DNA from: Casuarina equisetifolia | Taxonomy: Eukaryota; Streptophyta; Magnoliopsida; Fagales; Casuarinaceae | Length of the DNA stretch: 64,000 nucleotides | NCBI GenBank assembly: GCA_028551475.1 | Contig: CM052354.1 | Span: forward strand, 4,819,391 to 4,883,390 | Reading direction: 5' to 3' | Shown here: positions 35,201-45,990 of the stretch, piece by piece | Layout of the letters: the number at the start of each line of letters is the position of its first letter | How positions within the stretch are numbered: position 1 is the stretch's first letter | The notes under the pieces: generated by a model | Databases searched by the model: none | What the model was told of the DNA's origin: nothing | The model's input: only the letters and a program-made list of their open reading frames with translations | Program-made: the position numbers and the translations under genes

Positions 35201-36614
35201 GACTTCAATGCCGAAGTTTTCCCTTCTCACAGAATCATATTTGAGGTGTACAAATGACCGCTGGAAGTCATTGCAACAAATACTGATGATGAGTGTGTCA
35301 GTAACAATAGCATCCTCTCCGCTTGTTGGCTCTTTACCCACTCACCTCTCAAAATTGAAGAATATAAAGTTTTACTTTGTTTCAGACCTCGAAGCCCTCC
35401 CAGAAGAGGGATTGCAAAGCCTTACCTCTCTTGAGATTTTAAAATTCTCTAATTGTGCCGAATTAAAGTCTCTCTCTCCAGGCATAAAATATCTCACGTC
35501 ACTTCAAAACCTGAGTATTCGGGAATGTCCAGTATTTACGGATGAGGAGGATGGTGGGATGCAATGGAAATATCTCAAAAGTCTTCTCTATCTTTCCTTT
35601 CGGAGTCTTCCGAAATTGTCATCTCTTCCAATAGGACTTCAATATGTTACCACTCTGAAAACACTTTCGATTTGGGAATGTGAGAGTTTTACGACTCTCT
35701 CTCCATTGTTACAGCATCTCCCAGTTATTGAAGAACTAGATATTGGTAAATGTTCAGTGTGTATTGACGATGTAGATGGAATGCAGTGGCAAAGTCTCAG
35801 GTGTCTTCTCTCTCTTTCCTTCTCAGATCATCCGCAATTGTCATCTCTCCCTCTGGGTCTTCAACATGTTACAACTCTGCAAAATCTTAGTATTTCAAAC
35901 TGTGAAAACTTGACGACTCTCTCTCCGGCAATACAGTACCTCAAGAGTCTTCTCTCTGTTTCATTTTACAATCTTCCCAAATTGTCCTCTCTCCTACCAG
36001 ATCTTCAACATGTTACCACTCTAAGAAAACTCAGGATTTCAAGTTGTAAAAGCTTGACAGCTCTCTCTTCGGTAATAAAGCATTTCCCAACAGTTGAAGA
36101 ACTATACATTTCGAGCTGTCCAATGCGAGCAGATGATAAGCAAGAGATGCAATGGCAGGGCTTCGAGAATCTTCTCTCTCTTTCCTTTTGTAAGCTTCCG
36201 AAATTGTCCTCTCTCCCTCTAGGTCTCAAACATGTTACCACTCTAAGAGAACTCAAGATTTCATATTGTGAACGCATGAGGACTATACCAAAATGGATTC
36301 GCCAGTGCAAATCACTTGAAATGCTTACTATTGAATTCTTTTCCAAGTTGAGATCATTGCCCGTTGGATCGCGTGAGCCATGGTCTTTGCAGAAGTTAGA
36401 GATTAGGGGTTGCCCCCTCTTATTGCGAAAATGTGAGAGAGAAAAGGGTAAATATTGGGCAAAGATTGCCCACATCCCAGATTTAAAATTGCGACCGCCA
36501 CCACCAGAAAGAGAATCTGTTCGCAGACGCGTGCTATGGAAATGCAAACGTGTCAGCAGACGCGTGATATTGAAATGCAAACGTGTCCGCAGGCGCACGC
36601 AGAAATTTGGGTAA
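32244..36614 (+). CDS. NLR2: CC-NBS-LRR disease-resistance protein (RGA-like), 1456 aa
   Basis: Intracellular immune receptor of the CNL class. It would sense a pathogen effector through its LRR and signal through its coiled coil after ADP/ATP exchange. The start shares MAEGVLFNIAGG with NLR1 and NLR3. Rx-type CC spans about 1-130 with EDVID-like YEADDFLDA. NB-ARC: P-loop GLGGMGKTA from residue 194, RNBS-A WVCVSDNF near 222, a roughly 50-residue extension with an internal 20-residue repeat, kinase-2 FLLVLDDVR (320-328), LITTRK, CRGVPLAIK, CFAYCSLYPKDY, and MHD at 534. LRRs run from about 600 to 1410, including four repeated segments absent from NLR3. The end has the family motif KIAHIP, then PPPP and a basic repeat tail. 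Odd points: Arg 328 replaces the Trp normal for CNLs, and the stop TAA lies inside a GTAAGT splice donor. The frame is open throughout; it is probably functional or recently so. Confidence 0.93.
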   Translation: MAEGVLFNIAGGIIKSLAPLVGEEIGLLWNFQNDFENLEITVSTIKDVLLDAERQQTESHAVSGWLRKLNYLLYEADDFLDAISTDAQRQELMTQEKKAKKVRIFFSKSNQLIYSLRMGHKIREIGKRFDGIAANIKNFQFLAHPVEAPRDWKRNYTHSHLSEEIFGRKNDERIVKEYLTSKDKENISIVSIFGLGGMGKTALAQSIFKDKEIETYFKLKMWVCVSDNFNVKDIIEKISMDAKKYLLKEIQGEKENPKTKANEMGIGRRDEEASEGKKGPDNEMEKLMCEILKTLEGMKGPKVMETSVRDLLEAIEGKRFLLVLDDVREDGSVLSYLKGLLKLGAKGSKTLITTRKKNVGTIMQAEQYQLDRLDDQASWELFKRVAFENEEESNSFEEKGKEILKKCRGVPLAIKTMGRLLYSKSSEKWQEYITKEFSQIPQQVDDILPTLKLSYNELPSNLKHCFAYCSLYPKDYKFDKVTLINLWIAQGYIELEENQCLEDIGNEYFMNLLWRSFFQEAQVDKFGNIIGCKMHDLMHDLAISVAGPLIIKFPSKQNINYKRTCHVAIPYNMSSSELSPLYKASRIRTFICPIADKRSDQVKIDYEIILKSFKFLRVLDLSRRKLKFVSSSISKLKHLRHLDLSWNKKIKKLPNSITTLVNLQNLCLHHCYELKKLPRFGKLVNLRHFEVSWCTKLRSLPRDITKLVNLRYLNIKGCKRIKYLPRGISELTNLQLLTDFVVHSDSFSSHRSGVAELNGLNKLRGHLTIRGLIGGKGVLKEYVAANLSSKENLNSLCLEWSTFRDVHDWDNDVSMDSLQPHQNLKCLKLSNYCCPRYPTWLSSLTGLVSLSFNECRKWRVLEPLSHLSSLQSLKLYKMNDLEYISCGEWSDNSPSSVLRTFFPSLKRIDVEDCPNLNAWWGDSSPKFVSLLPLLESMRFFPSLTDLTVTKCPNLKGWWQDSSTEVESLLCSFPLLSRVRIVGCPRLTSMPKFSLLTESYLRCTNDRWKSLQQILMMSVSVTIASSPLVGSLPTHLSKLKNIKFYFVSDLEALPEEGLQSLTSLEILKFSNCAELKSLSPGIKYLTSLQNLSIRECPVFTDEEDGGMQWKYLKSLLYLSFRSLPKLSSLPIGLQYVTTLKTLSIWECESFTTLSPLLQHLPVIEELDIGKCSVCIDDVDGMQWQSLRCLLSLSFSDHPQLSSLPLGLQHVTTLQNLSISNCENLTTLSPAIQYLKSLLSVSFYNLPKLSSLLPDLQHVTTLRKLRISSCKSLTALSSVIKHFPTVEELYISSCPMRADDKQEMQWQGFENLLSLSFCKLPKLSSLPLGLKHVTTLRELKISYCERMRTIPKWIRQCKSLEMLTIEFFSKLRSLPVGSREPWSLQKLEIRGCPLLLRKCEREKGKYWAKIAHIPDLKLRPPPPERESVRRRVLWKCKRVSRRVILKCKRVRRRTQKFG
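33096..33215 (+). repeat. 60-bp tandem repeat inside the NLR2 NB domain
   Basis: The coding sequence starting 'gaaaaattaatgtgtga' (33096) is repeated 60 bp on as 'gaaacatcagtgcgtga' (33156), giving MEKLMCEILKTLEGMK then METSVRDLLEAIEGKR. It duplicates the helix just ahead of kinase-2. NLR3 has the same arrangement with a 63-bp period from 57193. Confidence 0.8.
35574..36300 (+). repeat. Four-copy LRR expansion at the NLR2 3' end
   Basis: Segments starting at 35574, 35796, 35940 and 36162 all read roughly 'L(K/R)xLLSLSF..LPKLSSLP.GL' followed by 'HVTTL..L.I..C'. The offsets are 222, 144 and 222 bp, all multiples of three. NLR3 carries one such segment near 59610. This accounts for most of the extra length of NLR2 (1456 against 1194 residues). 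Confidence 0.85.
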
Positions 36615-36707
36615 GTGTCATTCTTTTAGAGAAATTAAAGTATTCACCTTTTTTACTTTCGTTTTCTTTATTTTTCTCTCTCTAATCTCTTGGTTGCTAA
36701 ATTTCAG
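36611..36707 (+). other. Candidate 97-bp intron overlapping the NLR2 stop codon
   Basis: A consensus donor (TTTGG/GTAAGTG) at 36611 and an acceptor (tgctaaatttcag) ending at 36707 bound a T-rich 97-bp stretch. If unspliced, the TAA of the donor stops translation after KFG. If spliced, the frame continues for 12 residues (SESTCTSESDY with a split Gly) to TGA at 36742-36744. A comparable donor and acceptor exist downstream of NLR3. Sequence-based prediction only. Confidence 0.55.
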
Positions 36708-36744
36708 ATCTGAAAGCACTTGTACAAGCGAGTCTGACTATTGA

Positions 36745-39039
36745 ATTTCCGTAGAATTGGGGTACGAGACTTGTTCAAAGATTTGGACTTTACAACTTTT
36801 GCTGTAAGTCATCATTGATTAAATCTTCCCTTATTTCCTTTTGCCCTCTTGACATGAATTTCACCTATATGTCCATATCTTTGTCCAACCGTTTAGTTAT
36901 AGGCCTAAAAAGTTATAGTTATAACCGTCTAGTTATAGCCATTGTGGCTCAAAAAGATAAATTATTTCTTTAAATACAAAAAAATAAATTAAAGAGAAGT
37001 GTTATTTGAAGAAAAGTTTTGATAAACAACACAACTTAGAGATTAGGTTGAGACATACAAAAATATGTCTTCTTATTCACATTATATCTCATTTTATACA
37101 TCCTTATTGTAAATCTGGACACATTTGAGACAAGCGTTCCTTCAGTTAAGGTAGTATTGTCCCTCTCTTTAAAATTAACCACTCAACCTTTGTATTTATT
37201 TCATTTTCTTTTATTTTCTCCTTAAGAGGAGTATTATTCAAGGGGTCATTTATTCGAGAAGCATATCTATAGAAAAGTGTACTAAGTCATCATGAATGTC
37301 AACAGTGGCAGGAAGGAGATAGAAAGCTGGTTTCGAGACGCAAGGCAGGGAAGATTTGGGCGGAGGAGTAAGAGGGAGGATAAAGGAAAGGACGATATAG
37401 AGACATGCAGAGTTAAGTGATGGACAAGCACATTGAGTTATCGAAGCAGTCTGACCTTGTGCTGGTGGAAACGGTATTAACTTATGAGCTTGACTGGATT
37501 GCTTGTGTATATATAGGATCAATCACTGCAATGTTATCTAAGTAAAGACATGTATGATGACTTAATACCCATTAAAATCTATCGTAAGTGGATAGATTAC
37601 TTATCATCATTTTTTCTTAATTGTACTTGCTATAAAAAAAATAGTAGAAAAGAAAGTCTAAAAAATTTTAAAATGGTAATATTAGAAAATTTAAAATTTA
37701 TTTATATTTTCATTTGAGAAAATAGCTCATGTTAGTACATTGAGATAAAGAAAACATAGATTGGCAAGTGAATCAAATGGTGTGTGGAAATGGGTCTAGG
37801 CTTACTTAATAATTACTAAGGTTTTATCACTAGAGTTTGGTTCAAAAGAGGTTTTTACATTTCATGGTTTATATAATCTTGTTCATATTTTTTAATTATT
37901 TTTATAATTAAATTTTAGTTTAGCTCTTTTTTTTTAGGTAATTTAAAAGTTTTGTTATGTGAATATTAAATTGAAATTAAATGCTTATACATATAAATGT
38001 ACATTATTTGATAAAATATGAAAGTTGATAATTGAGTTGCTTAGCAAATAATCAACTACCTTCAATATATTATTGAGTTTATAAATGCTATATGTTTTTC
38101 CTATTTAATTCAGTTTTTGCTTTTTATGGAACTTTCTTACTTTAGTTAGAAAGTGCAAATTTCTGAAAGCTAGAACAACTACACTAGACATTTTGATGAT
38201 GAGTACAACAAGCTTATGCTTACTCCATTTCTTTTGCACTCTTCCCAAATTGAACTAAATAGAAAAACATGTCTTTTTGTTGTCGTCATTTCTCTCTTTT
38301 ATCTCTCTTGATTGCTAAATTCCATGTTTAAAAGTGACAACATCAATTAAAATATTGAAGTATCCCAAAAACTAGTGTTATATGAAAATACTAAAAGAAC
38401 TTTAGTAAGAAAGAACTTCAAATGCTATATGACTTGAAAAGACTTAATACCATTATTATTAATCCTTTTAGTCAAATATTAATTTTGCTTTCTTCCGTCC
38501 AATTTATATATTGTTAATTGTTTTTGTTTACTTGTGTAGTTAGATGAAAATACTGAAACCTATGAAAATGTATCTTTTACAAATAAGCTGACAATATAAT
38601 TATATAACAAAAACTTTTCTTATGCAGGTCCCTACTCGGATTATGCTGAATCTAATCAAAAATTGGTTGAGCTAGAATTATGTAAGTGACTTAGAAGTTT
38701 TTTTCTCTTCTTAACTTTTTTGATTTAGTATTCTGCATTGATGGATTGAGGTATGCGGTGAGGTAATCATCTTTTTGGCCTTCAAACATCTTTAAAGCAT
38801 ATATTATTTTTCAAAAAGCTACATGATGAAGCAAACACCAAATACCCAATACCATCACGTTTTGGAAAAATACATGCATGAGCTTAAAGTTTTCACTACA
38901 AAATAATTTATGTGGCACTCGATGGATGTTATTGCTAAGTTTTCTTCTTTTTAATTTTATTTTAATTTTAACACCTACCAGCTTTGGCTGTAAAATTTCT
39001 GCTTATGAGCTAAAACAACGGATTGCCTTTTGGTAGGTA
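36745..39039 (+). repeat. Downstream flank of NLR2, with repeat R2 at 37250-37650
   Basis: No gene. It contains an R2 copy ('gccacaagatg'-type and 'gacatgcagagtt' phrases). The 36640-37080 and 38620-38900 parts resemble 49300-50450 and parts of the DNA after NLR3, so this is the 3' flank of the ancestral unit. The 90-codon minus frame at 37250-37522 comes from R2 and has no known domain. Confidence 0.5.
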
Positions 39040-41409
39040 CCATCATTTGGCTTCTCAAGAAAGGAAAAGGTGAAGGGGATCGCTGGAGGTGTCGTGAAGT
39101 CATAATAAATGTTAGCCTTGAGCAGTGAAGAGATCAAAAGCTGTACAGTCATTCTTGGAAAGAAACACGAAAATTTGATGGAGGAGCAATCAGATGCGAT
39201 ACAGCTATGTGAAAAGATGGAAAAGAGTTAGGTAAAGTTGAGTTATTTGAGAAGCCTGGCTTGCAGTTGGTGAAAATGGTAGGATTTCTAGTCTTGATTA
39301 GGTTGTTTTTTTACACTATTTATTACGAAATAAAGACTTAGATAATAATTTAATGTGTAATAAAAATTATAAAAAGAGTTGTTTATTGTCATTCTCTCTT
39401 GTTGGTTGATCTTGCTATAAAACAAAATTTGAATTATGGATAAATAATGAAAGTTTTGAAAAGTTTTCCATTTTCACCTAAAGCTCATAGTCTCTAAAAT
39501 CATGATTATAAAAAAATTTATAGTCCAACAATTTTATGTAGATTTGCGTACCATGTATCAAGGTCTTAAAAAAAAAATAATTATTGCTTCGAGTTCTAAA
39601 ATTATTTTGAGTTTGTTAGAAAACTAACTAGACAAGTTTCTTAATATAAAATGTCATTTTATTTAGAGATTGTCAACTTAGTTTATGTTTAAATGTTAAA
39701 ATATTGTAGTAAATTTTCATATATATTCCTTATTTAATCTAATTTTTTTGTACATTAAACCTTCTTGTTTAAGCTATAATGTGTGAATTATGATAGTTGT
39801 AGCAACTTCCCTAATCATGTTTGAGACACCTCCATTCCCCTTTCCTTTCCCTCACCAAATAAATCCTCCATATGAAAATTATAGTTTAGAAATTGGGTTA
39901 AGGTGTGCATCACTTTAAAATAGCTAACTAATGATTCAGCTTTTGTTGAAAGAGGTTAGTCCTTCGGTTATGCAATAATTAATCAACAATCAACTGAGAT
40001 GAAATTCTGTATGCTTTTTGAAGTTTCTTTCTTTTCTTAGCCTTTCTGGTTCCCTAATTTATGCATTGAAGGCTTAGTAAAATGATGAGATAATCATCGT
40101 CCTTCCCTTAAAACACATCCTTAAAGGATGTGTTTTTTTTTTTCAAAGATTACAAAAAGAAGACAAACACCAAAATACATGCACGACCACTACAAGAAAA
40201 TTTATTTTTCATTACAGGTTTTACAACTAAATGACTAACAAAAATATTGGCAACATTTATATGTGGTTGGCTTTTAGAATAACATTGATGGAGGCCGTTT
40301 CACATGATACAATCGTCGTCAATGGCAGTGTCCAATCAATCCCATTTTTTCTATTAAGGTGATTTTATCTTTCTCGTTACCTAATTGCCATAACAGACGG
40401 TATGTGGCACATGCCGGTTGTTATTGCTAATTTTCTTTTTCTTTTTTTAAAGCAAATATCATCTTTTGTTGTAAAAGCTCTACTTATATCTTTGATATCC
40501 GACATGTAGTGTCATTTGGTTTCTCAAAAAAGAAAGTTAAATATTGAAAGGGGTTGTTCGAGGCATCGAAGAAGATCAAAAGCCGGTTTCAAGGACAAAT
40601 GGCACAATTGTTCTTGGATAAGCAAATTTCAAAGTCGAAGCTTTGGGCAGAGGAGCAAATAGATGAATGCAGCACTTAAAGGATGGGATGGAGACAGGTA
40701 GAGTTGAATCTTGACCGTGCTGAGTTATCAGAGTAGGCCAGCTTAGAGCTTGCGAAAATGGTAAAACCAATGCTCTTGATTGGGTTCATTATTTATATCA
40801 CGTGATAGGATCGATCACTATTATATATATAGACTTATATAGTGACTTGCTAGCCAGTAGAATCCGCATTCTTGATGGTTAAAATGATTGTACACATACG
40901 GTCCTCCCTCAAGGGTTAGTCTTACTATGAAACCAAATTTGGTGGAGAGAAATAATAGACTTGTTGGATTATAATACTAGGATTGGTTTAAAAAAGGTTT
41001 CATGCTCTATAGTTTATACAACATAATTTATACTTTTTTATCCTTGTTTTTGTAGCCAAATACTAATTTCACTCACTAAATTGTTTTTATTTTTTATTCA
41101 AGCTATTGTCATGTTAGATATTAAATTAAAATTAAATATTTAAACGCATGTATTTTTTCAACAAGGCTAATTAGTAGTAAAATTATTGAGTCAAAAGAGA
41201 TATAAGACTTGATGTATTATTGAGTCAAAAAAGTAACTTATGGATACTAAAATATTTTGGTAAAATGATGTACATGTCTTTATTTAATTCAATTTATGTT
41301 CTCCATGAAAGTTTCTTGTATAAGCCAAAAAAGAAGTCCTAATTTTTCTATGCATGTCTACGTTATCTCATAATAGTGCTCTTAATTTTTGTACCAACTT
41401 GCTTTGGAA
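39040..41409 (+). repeat. Block A, copy 2, with two R2 copies
   Basis: R2 lies at about 39040-39440 and again at 40495-40920. The stretch between and around them follows 16060-17780 in order (see that entry). Homology continues to 'caacttgctttgga' at 41409, where an insert begins. No gene. Confidence 0.6.
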
Positions 41410-42947
41410 AAGCCCAAATCTAAAGTTTGATTTCCAAGAACATTTAGTAAAGCAACCAAACCACATTGGCATACATGGTTTGACCTTTGGGACAAGTTCA
41501 AAAGCAAACAAACAATGTAACTTAAATAAGAATTCATTGGAATTTTTCCCTTTTTCCAATCTCTCACTTTCTTTGAAATTAACCCTGAAGTTGGTTGCTA
41601 TATGAGTGGTGTTTGCAATAGAAGGTGATCTGGTTGGATCCTACCATTTGATCAATACCCATTTAATGCATAGTCCACTACGTATGTAGAACCTAAAGAC
41701 TACAAGTCAATACTCCAATATACATTATGAATTGATATCTACGATTTATTGACTCCCTCCTTCTAACTATCTTCATAATGGAAGTATGCTAATACTTCTT
41801 CTTTGCCTCTTTAGTAGTGATGTTTATAATTATGACACTAGAGTGGATAAGGATCAAAAAGAATTTGCTATAAGCCTTGTTTGTTGGTAAGTCATAATTT
41901 CTATTTTTTTATTTTTTTATTTGCAATTAATTTTTCATACGTTCTACATTTTAATGTGAAATAAAAATTCCTAATTATAGTAGTTGAGTTGGGATTGAAT
42001 AGGAACCTTAATTGCTATTATTTATTTCTTGCTCTCAGTTTTATGGGGCTGACTTGGCATCTATGGAGGCATTATTGTTGTCATGTGCAATTATTTGTGG
42101 CTATATATTTGAGGTGTAGACTTGCATGTTGGAATTTTTGGAAGCAAAAGAATGATTCTAAATATTAGATGCAAGAACTAATTTCAACAGTTTTATATGC
42201 TACTTAGATGCACCTCTTATGTCAAAAAAGTCTCATCCTTTTCTACAAAATTTTGTTTGGCTTCTATGCTGTTCATTTTGAACCTTCTATTCTTTTTAGT
42301 GATAGAAGGGTGATTAAACCCTAGATTTTGAATTATTTATAAGAACTTGCTTCCTAGTTGGTAATGATTTTTCTTATTGCTTGCGTATGCAAAGGGCTGG
42401 AGTTAAGCTTATGGTTGGGATCTTATGAGAAATAATGAATGAAGGCTTAACACATCTGTTTCATATGTCTTTACAGTAGTGCCCACCATTTCGGTTAGGC
42501 TACCAAGGCGTGAGGGAAGTACTTAATTATGACGAGTACATGAAAGAGTTTTCTATCAAAAATTCAAGCAACGATGTCCGACCAAAGAGATCTATCGAGG
42601 CCTCGAGGGAAACCGGAGTTGTTTTCGTGGATCTCTCACGGCTTGTTCAGAGTTTCATGGATGTGGTAAGAAGATACGACCCTTCACTGCAAATCCTTGC
42701 AAAATCGTTTTCCTTCTTCTTTCGTAAAACACAACGGGATAATTCATACTTTGTTGCGTTTTCCGGCAGAGTCAATGGAAGGAAATGTTTCCATGCTTGA
42801 TCTCGAAGGCAGCCACCGTTGCCGTTATCTCCGAAGGTGAAGGTCCCAATATAGACGATGCTGTACAACTTGTGAGTTGCCTATTAAATCTTTCCCTTTA
42901 TCTCAGATTTGGATTTGCTATTAGATCATAAAAATTCATTTTTTCCA
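41410..42947. other. 1.54-kb insert carrying HD-ZIP exons, absent from the paralogous block
   Basis: In copy 1 'ttgctttggagaa' joins directly to 'catttggcccattt' (17846-17872). Here the same two phrases are separated by about 1.54 kb. Weak similarity between the two ends (CTTTGGAAAA at the left, GCTTGGAAAA as the complement of the right) may be short inverted repeats. No clear target duplication or Helitron 3' hairpin was confirmed. Apart from the two START-domain exons nothing is recognised. Alternatively copy 1 suffered a deletion. Confidence 0.55.
42480..42871 (+). pseudogene. Class IV HD-ZIP transcription factor fragment (two START-domain exons)
   Basis: Exon 1 (to 42665) encodes LNYDEYMKEFS and EASRETGVVFVDLSRLVQSF then MDV. 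A GT donor at 42666 and AG acceptor ending 42769 define a 104-bp intron. Exon 2 (42770-42871) continues with SQWKEMFPCLISKAATVAV and ISEGEGPNIDDAVQL before another donor (gtgagt) at 42872. This is the start of the START lipid-binding domain of HD-ZIP IV proteins, which regulate epidermal genes. Both exons are open with intact splice sites, which suggests recent arrival. The homeodomain, leucine zipper and the rest of START are missing both sides, so it is a captured fragment. Exon 1's left limit is uncertain (acceptor-like 'tctttacag' ends near 42477). Confidence 0.85.
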
Positions 42948-43340
42948 AGCATTTGGCCCATTTACAAGTACTGTTTTTTACCAGTTGCGAGATAGCACAA
43001 GGTTTTTTGAGCTATATGATTTCAGAACCATAGATAGCTTGAATTTCAGTTTGGCATGGGTATAATTATGACGTCAAGTGGTTTTAACATGGAGACGAGT
43101 AACCTTCCTTTTAGTGGCACAATCCTTCTGCACCAGCCTTTGTTGGCCTCACAACAGCACAAATCATTTTTTGGAGCCACTTCCATCAGGTAGTCTCCCT
43201 CTTTTTAACCACAGCTACCATAAGTCTTTGTGATTGATTGTGTCAACTTAAATTAATTATGTACATTCAGGTCGAAGGAGGTAGGGCTGTCAAAAAAATG
43301 TCTTTTATGGTAAATAATCTTAACTTCAACCCTTAAATAG
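42948..43340 (+). repeat. Block A, copy 2, right part
   Basis: Homologous to 17859-18240 ('tttgagctatatgatttc', 'catagatagc', 'ttgtgattgattgtgt'). No gene. Confidence 0.65.
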
Positions 43341-45700
43341 AAAAAAAGAAAAGCAAAATCTTTAACGTCTTTAGAGAAAGGATTTTTCGACTAATATTAA
43401 ATTTGGATACAAATACAACGACCATTTATTCGTTCCTTCATTTGCCAGGTTGGACAATCTGACGGCTGGGAAAGTAATGTAAAAATATCACAAGCACCTA
43501 TTCCTGCCTTCACAGAGTAATGTACAAAGCCACGTCGCCAACTCCACCATGTTGGCCCTCCGAACCCAACGCATTCATGAAGCCTGCCGCGCAGCATCAT
43601 CTTCTTCAACGCGACAGACAGCTGCCGTTTCCGGCCCTGTTTATCTCAGACTCGTGGAAAGTTCCATCAAAGCACCTAAAAGGAAAATAAAAAATAAGAA
43701 AAAAAAAATCTTGGAAAGCTTCTACAAGACTCAAATTGTGAAGCTTTTAACGTAATTTCCATAATTTATCGTGAGCATTATGAATTTCGAGTTTCAAATA
43801 TTACAACTCTTTTATGTGCCCACCATGAGTCATCAAATTTTTGTGTGTATAAATGAGAATATCTTTCATGTTAAAGAAGCATTTGAGCCTATTAGAATCT
43901 AATAGAGAGCCTTATAAACCTTCTCTCTTTTTTGGTTATAAATTTTTAATTGTTAGTGAATATGTGATTGTAATTAACAATGGTTTTGTTCCGGCCATGT
44001 ATGTCTTACTTATTATGACATTTTGCTCGTTAATGACATATAATACTCACTACAACCGTTCTTTTGTGTCAGTTTGTAACGGCCACTTTTTGATCTAGAC
44101 ATTGATTACTCAAATCTTTTTCAAGCACAAGTGGGTTTAATTCTAGTTTCTTTTGGGACATATTGCATGTACATGTTGCACTAGTAGAATTTTGGCACAT
44201 TAATTTGTTTATTTCAACGTAAATGTTCTTTGTCAAACACTTTTCTCCATTTCCGGTGTTTGTCTGCTCTTGAAAAATTCAGTCAACGATGAAACATATT
44301 TTATTTTTTTCTCTTTTTCCCAAATGTAAAGCACCTTTTTTTTAGTATATAATTACATGTTTTTAAGATGTAAAACACTTTTCAGCCGCAACTTCTCTTT
44401 TCAAAATCCACTCCAATGAACATCCACACTACGGCAAGCTGTAGACAACATTCTCTCTCTCTTTCACTGGCATTAATGCTAGCTAAAACCACCCCCATCT
44501 TCTATATGAAACCGGATAGTGGAATATGTTCTTATAATACCAAACAATTAGTAATGTTTCCTAAATATATATCTTCTAAAGGAAAAAGGTTTATGTAGAT
44601 GAGATGAACACTAGATCCAAGTTAATAAGTGATAGAGTTATTGGCTCCTCATTTCTAACTCAAAATTTCATTTTTTATTTATTAAAAAAAGTAAGAGCAA
44701 AAGTGGGTCATGAACACCAAAATATTGAATCCAAGAAATATGATGGGGCCTTACTTAGATGAATCCAACTTTCGTGGAGAAGTTATGTAGATGATCCCTT
44801 CACTTTTGGTGGCTTGTCTTTTAAATACCAAACAACTATTCAAGCTGTAGATGAAAAAGTTATTTAATTGTGTTTATAAAAAGGTTGTAAGAATGCATTG
44901 ATAACCAAATATAAAGGTCTCATCCATCAATGCATTTTGATGATAAAATCTCTTAGTAGTAAAACAAACCTTATAATACTCAATAAAACCATTTATCTTG
45001 CACATGGTCTTATAAATTTATTTGCAACTGAGAATACTAAAATCAGGTCACAAAAAAAAAGAAGAGTGCATCTGTTGTTGGATGGAAGTGGGCCATTTGT
45101 TGATAAGGCCTGTTTACTGGGCGTTGTGAATGGATTTAATGGGCCCACTGTTCTCAAGTATTAAACCCATGAAACCCATTCACCAACGGCCTTTAGCTTC
45201 TTTACGACGCATTATAAAATAAAAATAAGGAAACCGAAAATTGAATAGCGCAGTAAATGGCTGCCAAGGGAGACAGACTAGAGTTCCTAACAACCATGGT
45301 GAGCCTCGGAGAACAAATAAAACTCCCCCAGTTATATTTGTCAAGAAGCCTAATTTTAAATAATTGATTTTGTAAATCGTGACTTATATTTGTCAAAAAT
45401 AACTTTGCTCAATTTTTTAAAATTGATAACTTTCACTTTAGGAGTTGAATATTTTTGTCTTCTACATGGTAGTTCAAGAACTGTTTAGGTATTGACTGGT
45501 TCAATTTGGGTGCCCAAGTCAATGTGCCATGCCAATTATTAAAGACTTGAAGTGGAAAATTTGATAGGGACATTCTTCTTATCTTCAGAATTTTTTCCAT
45601 GGTTTAGTGGCATCCACAGAAAGCTTATCATCTTTTTGCCATGACTACAGCCGATCATAGTTGTCTTACAACCTTTCATAGAAAGGGTCATTGAGTGTCA
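43341..45700. other. Intergenic DNA without an identified gene
   Basis: A small GC-richer island at 43520-43680 holds a 68-codon frame starting MLALRTQRIHEACRAA, and another at 45255-45320 starts MAAKGDRLEF before a possible donor. I recognise neither. They could be first-exon debris. The rest is A/T-rich and featureless to me. Confidence 0.3.
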
Positions 45701-45719
45701 TAATAGGATTTCCTAAAAA

Positions 45720-45990
45720 TGCTTGTTGGTCGTAAGTAGAGTACTTTTTCTTTCTAGTATAGGCTCTTGTTGTAAGCTTAGCCTAGGGAGTGTAGATAAA
45801 AAATGAAAAAAAAAAATTAAACTTAAACTTGATCTTAGTGTAAGAAAACCAAAAACTTGTTTTTATGACAAATGACACTATAATTCTATGAAGAGATAGG
45901 CATAGAAAGACCTTGAATATTGAAAGATACAACACATGGATATGGATAGGGTACAACTAACTGAAATGGATGGTTAAGAGATGAAGTCAA
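45720..45990 (+). repeat. Repeat R1, short copy
   Basis: 'gttgtaagcttagcct', 'acaaatgacactataattct' and 'ggcatagaaagaccttgaa' match R1 phrases at about 4870-5090 and 27900-28080. Confidence 0.5.

Noticed and set aside
34868..35341. 157-codon minus-strand frame
   Set aside because: It is the antisense shadow of the NLR2 LRR coding sequence.
36005..36598. 197-codon minus-strand frame
   Set aside because: Antisense shadow of the NLR2 LRR and tail; internal repeats come from the sense-strand repeats.
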